64,000 bases of DNA, taken from positions 8,618,001 to 8,682,000 of the forward strand of contig OY970235.1 of assembly GCA_963714145.1 (NCBI GenBank). Direction: 5' to 3'. The notes under the pieces are model-generated. The model was not told where the DNA came from, did no database searches, and saw nothing but the letters and a program-made list of their open reading frames with translations. Each line of letters begins with the position of its first letter. The first letter of the stretch is position 1. Both the position numbers and the translations under genes were made by a program. This stretch comes from JBBWZH01 sp035544115 (GTDB taxonomy: Bacteria; Actinomycetota; Actinomycetes; Mycobacteriales; CADCTP01). This document shows positions 24,348 through 36,500 of this stretch, piece by piece.

Positions 24348-27278
24348 TCAGCGGCCGAGGACCGGTATCTGGTCGGTGCGGCCGAGGCTGACACGGACGT
24401 GTTCGGCGTCCGGGTGGTCGAGCTGGTCGAGGATGGTCAGGGCGCGTTGCCAGGCGCGGCGGGCGTGCTGGCGGTGCCCGGCGGCCTCGTAGACGGCGCC
24501 GAGGCTGCGCAGCGTGTCGGCTTCGTTGTAGCGCTCGCCGAGGTCCCGGTACAGGTCGATGGACCGCTGGTAGCACGGGATGGCCGTGGCGTGGTCGCCG
24601 AGCTGGTCGTATACGTAGCCGAGGCTGTCCCAGGCGCCGGCCTGCCCGGAGCGGTCGCCGAGTTCCTGGAGCAGGGCGAGCGCCGGCCGGCAGGCGTCCA
24701 GGGCCTGCTGGTGGTCGCCGAGCAGGGCGTACAGCCAGCCGACCTCGTTGAGGGCATTGGCCTGCCCGATCCGGTGGCCGCCGGTCTGGTACAGGCGCAG
24801 AGATCGCTGGGCGTGCCGGAGGGCGTCGGCGTTGTCGTCGGCCCGTTCCAGGGCGAGCGCCAGGCTGAGGTGGATGTGCGCCTGCCCGACCACGTCGCCG
24901 GCCGCACTGCTCAGGGTGAGCGCGTGCTGGAGGTGGTCGCGGGCGTCACCGTGGCGGTCCAGCCGGGTGTAGGCGAGCGCGACCAGACGGTGCGCGTGCG
25001 CCTGCGCGGCCGGGTCGTCCAGCCGGTGGGCGGCGGCCAGGCCGGCCTGGGCGTTGGCGGCCCGGTCCGGCCAGTCGGCCCGCCGGTCGAGGATGTCATC
25101 GAGCGCCCAGGCCAGCTGCCACGCCGCCCGGTGCAGCCCGGCGTCGGCGGCGAGTTGGGCGACGCCGCGCAACACGGGCAGCTCGCTGGACATCCACGCC
25201 AGCGCCTGTTCCTGGTCGCCGAGCTGCTCGGCGACCACCCCGGGCTGCGGCGCGGGCAGGGTGATCGGATCCCGGGCCGGGTCCACCAGGCGGGCGGCGG
25301 CGTGTGCGGTCCCCAGGTAGTGGTCGACGATCCGGCGCACGGCGCCGCGTTGCCGGTCGGCGGTGTCGAGGGTGTGCGCGAGCTGGCTGGCGTACGCGCG
25401 GAGCAGGTCGTGGAAGCTGAACCGGGCGGGCGGGTGCTCGACGATCAGGTGCGCCCGGGCCAGCCGGGTCAACGACGAACGCACCTCGGGCAGTGGCCGG
25501 CCGGCGAGGCTGGCGGCCGCGGCGGCCGAGATGTCCGGCCCGGGGTGCAGCCCGAGCAGGCGGAACAGCCCGGCGGCCGCGGCCGGCAGCTGCTGCACCG
25601 ACCACGAGAACACCGCGGTGACCGCGGCGCGTGGATCCTCGCCGGAGTCGAGCAGTTCCAACCGCTGCCGCTGGTCGCTGAGCTCGGCCACCAGCTCGGC
25701 CAGCGAGGCCGCCGGGCGGCCGACGGCGAGTTCCGCGGCGACCCGCAGCGCCAACGGCAGCCGGGCGCAGCGCTGCGCCAGCGCGTCGGCGGCGGTCGGC
25801 TCGATCGCGGCCCGGTCACCGATCAGGGTGCCGAGCAGTGACCTGGCGTCGGGGAGCGGAAGCAGGTCGAGGTCGAGCCGGCCGGCGCCGTCGACCGCGA
25901 CCAGCCCGGCCAGCGAGTCCCGGCTCGTCACCAGCACGGCGCAGCCCGGGCTGCCCGGAAGCAGCGGCCTGACCTGGTCGGCCGTGCCGGCGTTGTCGAG
26001 CAGGACGAGGACCTTCCGGCCGGCCAGTTCGCTGCGGTACCGGGCGGCCCGCTCGTCCACGTCCGGCGGGATGTCGGTGTCGGCGACGCCGAGGCTGCGC
26101 AGCAACCGGGCCAGCGCGGCGCCGGCCGTCACCGGCAGCTCGGGGTCGTACCCGCGCAGGTTGACGTACAGCTGCCCGTCCGGAAACCGCGCGCACACCC
26201 GGTGCGCCCAGCGCACCGCCAGCGCCGTCTTCCCGACCCCGGCGGTGCCGGACACGGCGGCGATCGCGGTCTGCGCCGGGGCGTCCGGCCGTTCGGTCCG
26301 TTCCGGCAGCAGGCTGTCGAGGCGGGCCAGCTCGGCGTGGCGGCCGGTGAACGCGGCGACATCGGCGGGTAACTCGGCCGGCACCGGCCGTGTTTCCGGC
26401 CGGCCCGGCAGCTGGCCGGTCGGGGCGTCCCGATCGGGCCCGGCGTCCGGCCCCGGGCCGTTCCCAGCGGCGGTGGCGGTGGCGGTGCCGCCGGCCAGGT
26501 CAGGGTCGTTGCGCAGGATCCGCAGCTGCAGGTCGGCCAGCTGGCGGGCCGGCTCGGTGCCGAGCTTGTGGGCGGTCGCGCGGACCCGGGCGTAGCACTC
26601 CAGCGCCTCGGCCGGCCGCCCGGAGCCGGCCAGCGCCAGCATCAACGCCGCGGCCAGGTTCTCCGCGCCCGGCTGTTCGGCCACCAGCGGCCGCAGGTCC
26701 TCGACCACCGCGGCGTGCCGGCCCAGCCGGAGGTTCGCCTCGGCCCGCCGGGCGTGCAGGTCCAGCCCTTCGCGGGCCAGTGCGGCCCGGGTCCGGTCGG
26801 CCCACTCGCCGGGCACTCCGGCCAGCGGCGCCGGGCTCCAACCGGCCAGTGCCGCGCCGAGCAGGTCGGCGGCCAGCGCGTCGTCGCCGGCCGCCCGCGC
26901 CACCCGGGCCTCGCCGGCCAGCCGCCGGGCCCGGTGCAGGTCGACCCGGTCCGGATCGGCGTCGAGCCGGTAGCCGCCGGCCGCGTACCGCACGCTGCCC
27001 AGCCCGGCCCCGGCCAGGATCTTGCGGAGCCGGGTCACGTACGGCGCGGCCGGATTCGGCGACCGGGGCGGCCGCTCGCCCCAGACCCGGTCGATCAGCG
27101 TCTCGGTCGGCACCGTCCGGCCCGGCGTCATCAGCAGGATGGCCAGCACGGACCGCTGCTTGGCCGGACCGAGGTCGAGCTCCGTCCCGTCGACCACCAG
27201 CCGGACCGGGCCGAGCAGGCACCAATCCGGCTGCGGGCCGCGCCGGGAAGCCCCGTCAGTCACCCCCGCCGCCCCCAT
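24348..27278 (-). CDS. SARP-type regulator with NB-ARC ATPase and TPR domains (AfsR-like)
   Basis: A 976-residue STAND regulator. Residues 18-105 form an OmpR-like winged helix (LLGPVRLVVDGTELDLGPAK), 110-260 the bacterial transcriptional activation domain, about 330-600 an NB-ARC ATPase with Walker A GTAGVGKTALA and Walker B-like KVLVLLDNAG, and about 730-976 tetratricopeptide repeats (LGDHQQALDACRPALALL and similar). ATG 27278 is chosen; GTG 27263 is possible, while the longer open frame upstream enters the repeat region. It diverges from the FG-GAP/RHS1 operon and is the natural candidate to regulate it. Confidence 0.88.
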   Translation of the reverse strand: MGAAGVTDGASRRGPQPDWCLLGPVRLVVDGTELDLGPAKQRSVLAILLMTPGRTVPTETLIDRVWGERPPRSPNPAAPYVTRLRKILAGAGLGSVRYAAGGYRLDADPDRVDLHRARRLAGEARVARAAGDDALAADLLGAALAGWSPAPLAGVPGEWADRTRAALAREGLDLHARRAEANLRLGRHAAVVEDLRPLVAEQPGAENLAAALMLALAGSGRPAEALECYARVRATAHKLGTEPARQLADLQLRILRNDPDLAGGTATATAAGNGPGPDAGPDRDAPTGQLPGRPETRPVPAELPADVAAFTGRHAELARLDSLLPERTERPDAPAQTAIAAVSGTAGVGKTALAVRWAHRVCARFPDGQLYVNLRGYDPELPVTAGAALARLLRSLGVADTDIPPDVDERAARYRSELAGRKVLVLLDNAGTADQVRPLLPGSPGCAVLVTSRDSLAGLVAVDGAGRLDLDLLPLPDARSLLGTLIGDRAAIEPTAADALAQRCARLPLALRVAAELAVGRPAASLAELVAELSDQRQRLELLDSGEDPRAAVTAVFSWSVQQLPAAAAGLFRLLGLHPGPDISAAAAASLAGRPLPEVRSSLTRLARAHLIVEHPPARFSFHDLLRAYASQLAHTLDTADRQRGAVRRIVDHYLGTAHAAARLVDPARDPITLPAPQPGVVAEQLGDQEQALAWMSSELPVLRGVAQLAADAGLHRAAWQLAWALDDILDRRADWPDRAANAQAGLAAAHRLDDPAAQAHAHRLVALAYTRLDRHGDARDHLQHALTLSSAAGDVVGQAHIHLSLALALERADDNADALRHAQRSLRLYQTGGHRIGQANALNEVGWLYALLGDHQQALDACRPALALLQELGDRSGQAGAWDSLGYVYDQLGDHATAIPCYQRSIDLYRDLGERYNEADTLRSLGAVYEAAGHRQHARRAWQRALTILDQLDHPDAEHVRVSLGRTDQIPVLGR

Positions 27279-27573
27279 CAGCGGAGCACAGCACGGCGGC
27301 TCGGGCCGAGGCAATCGGGATCGCCGAATCCGCACAACTGAAAAGCAAACGAGCCGCAAACCCGTCCTGGCAGCGTGATGCCGCGCGCCGTCGTGGCGGG
27401 CGATCGGCGTAAGGGGAGCTGCCTCATGACCATGCCAGCCCGGCGACCGCGCGCGCTGCGCACCGGCGCCCCCCGAAGCCACTCCACGGGCGGAGCGCAC
27501 TCCAGGTTCCCGCTGGGATCCCGCCGCGCGGCGCCCCGGCCAGCAGCCGTGATGCTCCCTCCGACAGGTCGCA

Positions 27574-27806
27574 CTGTGAGCGGTGCGGAGCGCAGCGGCG
27601 TCTGGACTGAGGCAACGCGCCGACGAAGTCGTTGCGCGGTGCCGAGGGAAGACGCCGCGTCTGGCGCGGAGCGCAGCGAACCGGCTAGCACTGTGAGCGG
27701 CGCGGAGCGCAGCGGCGTCTGGACTGAGGCAACGCGCCGACGGAGTCGTTGCGCGGTGCCGAGGGAAGACGCCGCGTTTGGCGCTCCGCGAAGCGAACGG
27801 CCAGCA
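27574..27806. repeat. Two tandem 117-base hairpin repeats (third start remnant at 27807)
   Basis: Unit 1 begins at 27574 (CTGTGAGCGGTGCGGAGCGC) and unit 2 at 27691 with only a few changes; a third begins at 27807 (CAGTGAGCGG) and breaks off inside the next gene. Each unit can fold into a long imperfect hairpin: outer arms GCGGCGTCT and AGACGCCGC, inner arms GGCAACGCGC and GCGCGGTGCC. The last part of unit 2 is altered (GGCGCTCCGCGAAGC). The units also read as an open 39-residue repeat, but that translation is arginine-rich and not protein-like. It looks like a dispersed palindromic intergenic element. Confidence 0.8.
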
Positions 27807-27808
27807 CA

Positions 27809-30568
27809 GTGAGCGGGGCGGCCCGGCGGTGGACGGTCCGGCCGGCGAGGGCTTTGCTGGCCGGGGTTCTGCTGGCCGGCGCGCTGGCTGTGGTCGGGGC
27901 CGGACCGGCGCAGCGGGCCGCGGCGGCGGCCTGCCCGGTGGATGCCGGCGCCGCGGCACCGGCTGCCGCGGCCCGGGAGTTGGCCAGCCGCTGCGGGCGG
28001 CGGGTGGAGATCGCCGAGCAGGGCACCGAGCGGGCGCAGGTCTTCGCGAACCCGGACGGCACGTCGACGCTGGAGGCGACCGCGGTGCCGCGCCGGACCC
28101 GACGCCCGGACGGCAGCTGGGCGCCGGTCACCCCGGCGCCGGTCGCCCCGGCGGCCGGCACCTCGGCGGTCAGCGGCCCGGCGGCAGGCCCGGCGGCAGG
28201 CGTCCCGGCCGGTGGCGCGCAGCCCAACAACCAGGTCTCCGGCCGCAACCGCTGGGGCTACGCGAACTCCTCGAACTCGAACAACAACGACGGGATCGCC
28301 CGGGTCGGCGTGGATCCCGGCGGCGACGGGACCTACCGGTCGTATTTCGAGTTCCCGATCGGCGCGGCGGTGGGCAGCCGCATCATCGCGGTGTCGATGA
28401 ACACGACGCTGATCCACTCCTGGTCGTGCGGCAACACCCCGGTGTCGGTGTGGGAGTCGGACTTCATGCCGGCCGGGGTCAACGGCGGCCGGCTCAACTG
28501 GGGCCTGGGCCTGCGGACGTTCCTGGACCAGCGGTCCGGTCATGCGCACAAGCCGAGCACGGGGGCCGGGTGCGGGGACGATCCGCAGCCGGACCAGCCG
28601 ATGCAGTTCTCCAGCGGCACGATGACGACCAAGCAGCAGCAGTGGGCGACCGCTGGCGTCACCGCGATCACGTTCGCGCTCAGCGCCGGTGACTCGAACC
28701 TGGCCAACGAGGGCGCGACCGACCGGTGGAAGAAGTTCTCGCCGGGCGCGACCGTGCTGGTGGTCCAGTTCAACAATGCGCCGCGGGTGCCGGACGCCGC
28801 GGCGCTCAGCGCGGTCGGCACCTCGCAGACGGTCGGCTGCTGGACAGGTGACGTTGCCGGTCAGCCGCGCGTGAACGCCACCGGTGGCCTGCACCTGCGC
28901 GGCACGCTGACCGACGCGGACGCCGGCGACAACGTGCTGGCCCGGTTCGAGTGGCAGGACGTGACCGCCGGCACCGCCGTGGTCGCCGTACCGGACACGC
29001 CGGCGTTCCCGTCCGGGCACACCTACGACGTCGGCCTGGCGGCGGCGTCGCTGCCGGACGGCGAGAGCATCCGGTGGCGGGTGCACGGCTGGGACGGCCG
29101 GGACAACGGCGGCGCGTCGGCCTGGTGCCAGCTGGCGATCGACAACAGCACCCCCGGGCAGCCGACGCTCACCTCGGCCGACCTGCCGCCCTATCCGGGC
29201 ACGCCCGCGGCGGCCGCGGTGGTGGGCGCGCCGGTGCCGGTGACCGCGACGCCGGCCGCCGGCAACACCGACATCTCCGGCTACTACGTCGGGGTCGGCG
29301 CGGTGGATACGGTGCCGACGACCTGGGTGCCGGCCGCGCCGGGCGGCACCGCGACGATCCCGGTGGTCCCGGTGGTCTCCGGGATCGCCAAGAACTTCCT
29401 CACCGTGGTGGCCGTCGACGCCGCCGGCAATCGCTCGCCGGTGCCGGTGTCGGCCCCGGACGCCGCGGGTACCCGGCAGTTCCGGGCGAACGAGGCCACC
29501 GGCGCGCGGACCCGCGGCGACCTGACCGGCGACGGGCTGGGTGACGTCGCCGGCCTGCTGGACGCCGGCAACGGCCGGACCACGCTGCTCAACCTGGACA
29601 CCGCGGCCGGTGGGGCCAGCGTGCTCACCCCGACCGCACCGCTGACCACCGACCCGAACGCGTTCCCGGTGAGCAAGCTCGTCCCGGTGCGCGGCGACTT
29701 CAACGGCGACGGCCGCACCGACATCGCCGCCTTCCGGGACGAAGGCGGCTGCCGGGCGACGCTGTGGTGGTGGCTGTCGACCGGCAACAGCTACATGCCG
29801 TCGAACGCGCCGCTGTGGGACTCCGGCGCCGGAAACTGGTGCATCACGAACGCGCCGAAGCTGGTGGCCGGCGACTTCACCGGTGATGGCAAGGACGACA
29901 TCGGCGCGTTCTACAGCTACCCCGGCAACCGGTCGGCCCTGTTCGTGTGGCCGACCGCGGCGGACGGCGCCGGCCTCGCGGCCCGGGCGGTCTGGTGGGA
30001 CTCCGGCGTCGGCAACTGGGAGTACGGCCACTTCCAGGCGGGCGCAGGCGACGTGGACAACGACGGGGACGACGACATCGTCCAGCTCTACGACTACAAC
30101 AGCTGTTCCAGCGCGACGATCGTGTTCACCTCCAACCGCACCGCCATCGCCGGGGCGGCCGTGCGGACCTGGCGCAGCGCGAACAACGTGTTCTGCTGGG
30201 CCCGGCTGTCCAAGCCGCTGGTCGGCGACATCGACGGCGACGGCACTGCGGACGTCAGCGCCGTGTACGACCTCGGCAACGGGACCTGGGAGCCGATCAG
30301 CGTCCTCGGCCCGGCGCTGAACGCGGTGCAGGTGACCGCCGCGCACACGCTGACCGTGCCCGGCCGGATCAAGCCGGCGATGGCCGACTACGACGGCGAC
30401 GGGCTGGCCGATATCGCCCTGCTCTCCAACGACGGCCCGACCGCCACCACGTTGTGGGTCGCCACCCAGTCCGGCGCGGCGGACCACTCGTTCAGCACCG
30501 AGACCAAGCGCTGGGATTCGGCCACCACGATCGGCGGCCTCGCCTGGTCCGCCTTCACGCCGCTGTAA
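27809..30568 (+). CDS. Secreted DNRLRE-like plus FG-GAP/VCBS calcium-repeat protein
   Basis: A 919-residue secreted protein. The signal peptide is WTVRPARALLAGVLLAGALA with cleavage near AAAA. Residues 125-330 look like a DNRLRE-type beta domain (NRWGYANSSNSNNNDGIARV), then fibronectin-like modules, and from residue 571 six calcium-loop repeats: DLTGDGLGD, DFNGDGRTD, DFTGDGKDD, DVDNDGDDD, DIDGDGTAD and DYDGDGLAD. The first five are spaced exactly 59 residues (177 bases) apart, the last 53, as in a seven-bladed integrin-like propeller. The start GTG 27809 lies in the remnant of the hairpin repeat. It is 11 bases upstream of RHS1. Confidence 0.82.
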   Translation: MSGAARRWTVRPARALLAGVLLAGALAVVGAGPAQRAAAAACPVDAGAAAPAAAARELASRCGRRVEIAEQGTERAQVFANPDGTSTLEATAVPRRTRRPDGSWAPVTPAPVAPAAGTSAVSGPAAGPAAGVPAGGAQPNNQVSGRNRWGYANSSNSNNNDGIARVGVDPGGDGTYRSYFEFPIGAAVGSRIIAVSMNTTLIHSWSCGNTPVSVWESDFMPAGVNGGRLNWGLGLRTFLDQRSGHAHKPSTGAGCGDDPQPDQPMQFSSGTMTTKQQQWATAGVTAITFALSAGDSNLANEGATDRWKKFSPGATVLVVQFNNAPRVPDAAALSAVGTSQTVGCWTGDVAGQPRVNATGGLHLRGTLTDADAGDNVLARFEWQDVTAGTAVVAVPDTPAFPSGHTYDVGLAAASLPDGESIRWRVHGWDGRDNGGASAWCQLAIDNSTPGQPTLTSADLPPYPGTPAAAAVVGAPVPVTATPAAGNTDISGYYVGVGAVDTVPTTWVPAAPGGTATIPVVPVVSGIAKNFLTVVAVDAAGNRSPVPVSAPDAAGTRQFRANEATGARTRGDLTGDGLGDVAGLLDAGNGRTTLLNLDTAAGGASVLTPTAPLTTDPNAFPVSKLVPVRGDFNGDGRTDIAAFRDEGGCRATLWWWLSTGNSYMPSNAPLWDSGAGNWCITNAPKLVAGDFTGDGKDDIGAFYSYPGNRSALFVWPTAADGAGLAARAVWWDSGVGNWEYGHFQAGAGDVDNDGDDDIVQLYDYNSCSSATIVFTSNRTAIAGAAVRTWRSANNVFCWARLSKPLVGDIDGDGTADVSAVYDLGNGTWEPISVLGPALNAVQVTAAHTLTVPGRIKPAMADYDGDGLADIALLSNDGPTATTLWVATQSGAADHSFSTETKRWDSATTIGGLAWSAFTPL

Positions 30569-30579
30569 GGGGGCGCGCA

Positions 30580-33500
30580 ATGACCGCAGTCTCCCGCCGC
30601 CGGGTACGCCCGGTCGCGGCCGGGAGCGCGCTGGCGCTGGTCGCCGCGCTGCTGGCCGTCCTGCCGGCCGGGCCGGCGTCCGCTGTGCCGACCCGTCCCC
30701 CGCGCCCGGCACTGCTGCCGTCGGTACCCGGCAGCGACGCGACCGCCAGGCTCGCCCCGGTCGACCCGACGAAGAACGTCACCACGCCGGCGCGGGCCAC
30801 GTTCCCGGCCGCCGGCACCGCGGACGTCGCGTTGCCGGCCGCGGCTACCGGCGTGCGCCCGGACGCGGGCCCGGTGCGCCCGGCGATCACCTGGGCCGCC
30901 GGCCTTCCCATCGGCGCGGCGCGCACCGCCGCGCCGGCCGGCGCCGGACCCCAGGTCGCCGCCCCGACCAGGCTGCGGCTGCGACTGCTGGACCCCGCCA
31001 CCGCCCAGCACACCGGCCACGACCTGGTGCTGCGGGCCGCCCGCATCGACGGCACCAGCACGCCCGGCAAGGCCACGATCGCTGTCAACTACGGAGGTTT
31101 CCGCACCGCGTACGGCGCCGACTGGGCCCGCCGGCTGACGCTGGTCGCGCTGCCGGACTGCCCGCTGACCACGCCGGCGGAGCGCGCCTGCCAGGCGACG
31201 CCGCTGCCGACCAGCAACGACACGGTCCACAGTGCACTGTCCACTGTGGTCACTGTGACGACGTCGGGCACGATGGTCGCGCTGGCGGCCGGCGCGTCCT
31301 CGGACGGCGGTGACTACAAGGCGACCGACCTGAAGGAGGCCGGCAACTGGGCGGCCGGCGACAACTCCGGCGGCTTCGCCTGGGGGCTCCCGCTGCGGGT
31401 GCCGCCGAGTCTCGGCGGCCCGGCGCCCAAGGTGCAGTTGGCGTACTCGTCGCAGGCCGTCGACGGTCAGACCGCGGCCAGCAACTCCCAGCCGAGCTGG
31501 ATCGGCGAGGGCTTCGCCTGGCAGCCCGGCTCGATCGAGCGCGGCTACCGCGGCTGCAACGACGACGGCGGTGCGAGCACCAACGGCGATCTGTGCTGGG
31601 CCGGCGACAACGCGAGCCTCACGCTGAACGGCCGTTCGACCCAACTGGTCCTGGACAGCGGCGGGCAGTGGCGGCCCAAGGACGAGGACGGCTCGAAGAT
31701 CGAGCACCTCACCGGCGGCGTCAACGGCGACAACGACGGCGAGTACTGGAAGGTCACCGCGACCGACGGCACCCAGTACTTCTTCGGCCGCAACCGCCTC
31801 CCCGGCTGGCGCTCGGGCACCGACCCGGAGACGAACTCGGTGTTCTACGAGCCGGTGTACGGCAACAACGGCGCGGTCGGCTCCATCCCAGCCGAGCCGT
31901 GCCACTCCGACGCGGGCTTCGGGTCGTCGAGCTGCCAGCAGGGTTACCGGTGGAACCTGGACTATGTGGTCGATCCGCACGGCAACACGATGTCGCTGTT
32001 CTACCAGCGGGAGATGAACAATTACTCGCGTAACCACGTCGACGCGGACGTCTCGAGTTACGTGCGCGGCGGCTGGCTGGCCGAGATCGACTACGGCACC
32101 CGGCAGGACGCGGGTGTGGACTCGGTGTTCGCCGGCACCGCCCCGGCCCGGGTGCTGTTCGACACCACCGACCGCTGCGTGATCGCGGGCCCGACCTGCA
32201 CGCTGACCATCGCGAACGCGGGCAACTGGCCGGACCTGCCGGTGGACCAGATCTGCACCGGCACGACCTGCGCGAACCACTACTCGCCGACGTTCTTCAC
32301 GCAGAAGAAGCTGTCCGCGGTCACCACCCAGGTGGCCACGGGCAACAAGACCTGGCGGCGGGTCGAGCAGTGGCGGCTGACCCAGGTGTTCAAGGACCCC
32401 GGGGACGGGCTGGCGAAGATCCTCTGGCTGAGCTCGCTCGCGCACTGCGGCACCGACGACACCACCTGCATGCCGTCCAACACGTTCATTCCAACCCAGC
32501 TCTCCAACCGGGTGGACCTGGCCGGCACGACGAACTCGATCATCCGCTACCGGATGAGCTCGATCCAGACCGAGTCCGGCGGGCTGATCTCGATCGCCTA
32601 CTCCGCGCCGGAGTGCGTGGCCGGCTCGAACATGCCGGCTGCCGCGGACCGCAACACCAAGCGCTGCTTCCCGGTCTGGTGGGTGCCGCCGGGCTCGACC
32701 GTGCCGAAGCTGGAGTACTTCCACAAGTACGTGGTCAGCTCGGTGGCCCTCGGCGACCTGGTCGGCGGGAACCCGGACGAAGTCACCTACTACACCTACC
32801 TCGACAGTCCGGCCTGGCACTACGACGACAACCCACTGGCGATCTCCACCCGACACAGCTGGTCGCAGTGGCGCGGGTACAGCCAGGTGCGGGTGGTGCA
32901 CGGCGCGAACACCGAGACACAGTCGAAGACCGAGATCACCTATTTCCGCGGCATGGACGCGGACCGGACCGCCAGCGGAACCAGGTCGGTGTCCATTTCG
33001 GACACTGACGGCGGGAGCTGGGTGGACTCGAACTGGTTCGCCGGAACGGCCCGGGAGACGGTCACGTACCTCGGCACCACCAGCACCGTGGTCAGCAAGA
33101 CCAAGAACGACCCGTACCAGTTCGGCCCGACCGCCACGCAGACTCTCAACGGCGTCACGCTGACCGCGTACGCCACTGATACCGCGGTGGTGACCACGAA
33201 GACCACGCTGGATGGCAACCGCGGCTTCCGCACCACCCGCGCCAGCACGAGCTTCACCCCCGACCGCAGCGCCCGGGTGTCCCAGACCGACGATGAGGGC
33301 GATCTGTCCACGACCGCTGACGACCGGTGCGCGCGGACGTCCTACGCGGCCGACGCCGCCACTACCATGCTCACGTTCGTGACCCGGGTGGAGACGGTCG
33401 GCGTCACGTGCTCGGCCACCCCGAACCGGTCCAGGGATGTGCTGATGGACGTCCGGACCTGGTACGACGGGGCGTCCTCGTTCGGCGGCACGGTGTCCAA

Positions 33501-36500
33501 GGGCGACCCGACGAAGGTCGAGCAGCTCGCCGACTGGAACGGCGGGAACCCGGTCTACAAGCAGACCGAACGCACCAGCTACGACGCGTACGGCCGGCCG
33601 CTGGACTCGTACGACGCGCTGGACCGCAAGACGTCGACCGTCTACACCCCGGCGAGCGGGGCGGCGGCGACCGGCACCACGGTGACCGACCCGAAGAACT
33701 TCGCCGCGACCACGACCACCGACGTCGCCTGGGGCCTCGACACCTCCCGGGTGGACGCCAACGGCCGGCGCGCCGACCTGGCCTACGACGGTCTGGGCCG
33801 GCTCACCGGCGTCTGGCTGCCGGGCCGGGACAAGGCCACGCAGACTCCGGACCAGAAGTACGCCTACACGCTGCGCACCGCCGGCGGCCCTTCGGTGGTG
33901 GCCACCTCGAAGCTCAACGCGGCCGGCACCGGCTACACCACCAGCTACCTGCTCTATGACGGCTGGCTGCGGGAGCGGCAGACGCAGGCACCGGCCGTCG
34001 GCGGTGGTCGGCTGATCACCGACACGCTGTACGACAGCCGCGGCCTGGTCGCGAAGAACCGTCCTGCCTACTTCAACTCCAATGCCCCGGCAACCGCGGT
34101 GTTCCTGCCGACCGGCGACAACGCGGTGCCGGCGCAGTCGGTCACCGGGTACGACGGCGCCGAGCGGGTCACCACCGTGATCACGCAGGTGGACGCGGTC
34201 GAGAAATGGCGCAGCACGACCAGCTACGGCGGCGACCACACCGACCTGTCGGTACCGCTGGGCGGCACCGCGACCAGCACCTGGGCGGACGCGCGCGGCC
34301 AGACCACCGCGGTCTGGCATTACCACGGGAACACCGCGGCCGGCGCGCACGACGTGACCACCCGCGGCTACACCCCGGCCGGCGACCTCAACCTGGTGGT
34401 CGACGCGGCCGGCAGCAGGTGGTCGGCCACGTACGACCAGCGGCGCCGGAAGCTCACCTCGACCGACCCGAACACCGGCACCAGCACCTTCAGCTACGAC
34501 GAGGCCGGTCAGCAGCTCACGACCACCGACGCCCGCGGCGGCACGCTCGCCTACAGCTACGACGAACTGGGCCGCAAGACCGGCGAGTTCGTCGGCAGCC
34601 CGAGCGGGACGAAGCTGGCGGCGTGGGCGTACGACACGCTGCCCGGCGGGAAGAGGCAGATCGCCAGCACCACCCGGTACGACGGCGCCGGGAACGCGTA
34701 CGTGACCGGGCCGGTCGGCTACACCGCGCACTACCAGCCGACCGGGACCGTGGTGACGCTGCCGGCGGCGGCGGGCGTGCTGGCCGGCACCTACACGACG
34801 TCGACGACGTACAACGCCGACGGGACGGTGCACACCGACAGCACGCCGGCGAAGTCCGGCAGCCCAGGGTTCGGCGGGCTCCCGGACGAGACGCTCAGCT
34901 ACGGCTACAACGACCTCGGGATGCCGACCACGCTGACCGGGCTGAGCTCGTACGTCACCGACACGCAGTACCTGCAGACCGGGCAGCTGTCCTCAGTGGA
35001 CATGACCGACGGCGGCGGGAAGGACGTGCTGCAGTACTGGACGTACGAGCACGGCACCAGCCGGATGGTCGAGCACCAGGTGGTGGGCGACTTCGCCACG
35101 GTGGTGGCCACCGAGACGCACTACACGTACGACCCGGCCGGCAACGTCACCGGCGTCGCCGACAAGCTCGCACAGTACGGCGCGGGCGCGGACGACAACC
35201 AGTGCCTGCGGTACGACTACCTGCAGCGGCTGACCGAGGCCTGGACGCCAACCTCCGGCGACTGCACGGCGGCCCCGACCACGGCCGGTCTCGGCGGGCC
35301 GGCGCCGTACTGGACGACGTACGCCGTGGATGCGAGCGGCAACCGGACCTCGGTGACCGAGCACGCCGCGAGCGGGAACCGGGTCGGCACCTACAACTAC
35401 CCCGCGGCCAGCGCGGCCAGGCCGCACGCGGTGACCTCGGTGACCGGGGCCGGCGCGGCGACGTACGGGTACGACCCGGACGGGAACACGACCAGCCGGA
35501 AGGTCGCCGGCAAGCCGGACCAGACGCTCACCTGGGACGCCGAGGGGCACCTGGCGACCCTGGTGGACAGTGCCGGAACCACCACGTACACGTACACGGC
35601 CGGCGGGATGCGGCTGCTGGCGAAGGACCCGTCCGGGGCGACGCTCTGGCTCGGTGCCACCGAGTGCCGGGCCGTCGCCGGCGGGACGGTCTCCTGCACC
35701 CGGCCGTACGGGTTCGGCACCGCCGGCACGGTCGGGGTCCGCACCCCGGCCGGGCTGTCCTGGGCTTCCGACGACCACCAGGGCACCTCGCAACTGCTGT
35801 TCCGGGCGTCGGACCTGGCGATCACCCGGCGGCGAGCCACGCCGTTCGGCGCGGACCGGGGACCGGCGGTGGCCTGGCCGGCGTCGCGGGGGTTTGTCGG
35901 CGGGGTCGACGACGACCGCGCCGGGCTGGTGCACATCGGCGCGCGCGACTACGACCCGGTGCTGGGCCGCTTCACCTCGGTGGACCCGCAGTTCGCCATC
36001 GACGACCCGCAGAGCTGGAACGGGTACTCGTACGCCGACAACACGCCGGTGACCGCGAGTGATCCGACCGGCGAGCGGACCGAGGACCAGTACTACGGAC
36101 CGGGCGGGAAGGACAAGGACAACAGCGCCCCGGCGCCGGAGGGCAACTACAGCGGCCCGTGCGACGGATCGCACTCGGCCAGCAACTGCGACTCGCACGG
36201 CAAGACCAAGCCGGACCGGCCGCACAAGCCCAAGGACGTGATGCGGCGGACCGTGTTCGGCAAGGGCACCGTGCTGATCGTCCACTATGACGGCACCGTG
36301 TCGATCAACGGCTACATCCTGCCGGCGGGCATCAAGGACCCCGACAAGCTGGCCGCCGCCGTCGACGCCCACTACAAGCCGTTCGGCGACGGGCAGCCAC
36401 CGGACCTCATCGAGACCACCGGCCTGCTGCAGCAGAGCTGCAACCCGGAGCTGTGCACCCTCGACCAGAAGAACCAGGTCGACCGCGCGCACAACCTGGC

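Noticed and set aside
27375..27812. Open frame of 145 codons covering the hairpin repeats
   Set aside because: Its translation is the palindromic repeat read through twice, rich in Arg/Ser/Ala, with no domain; the palindromic DNA structure explains it better than a protein.
30388..34833. Almost 1500-codon minus-strand frame inside RHS1
   Set aside because: Reverse reading of the YD repeats; no domain, no start context. The RHS reading frame has signal peptide, repeats and core motifs.
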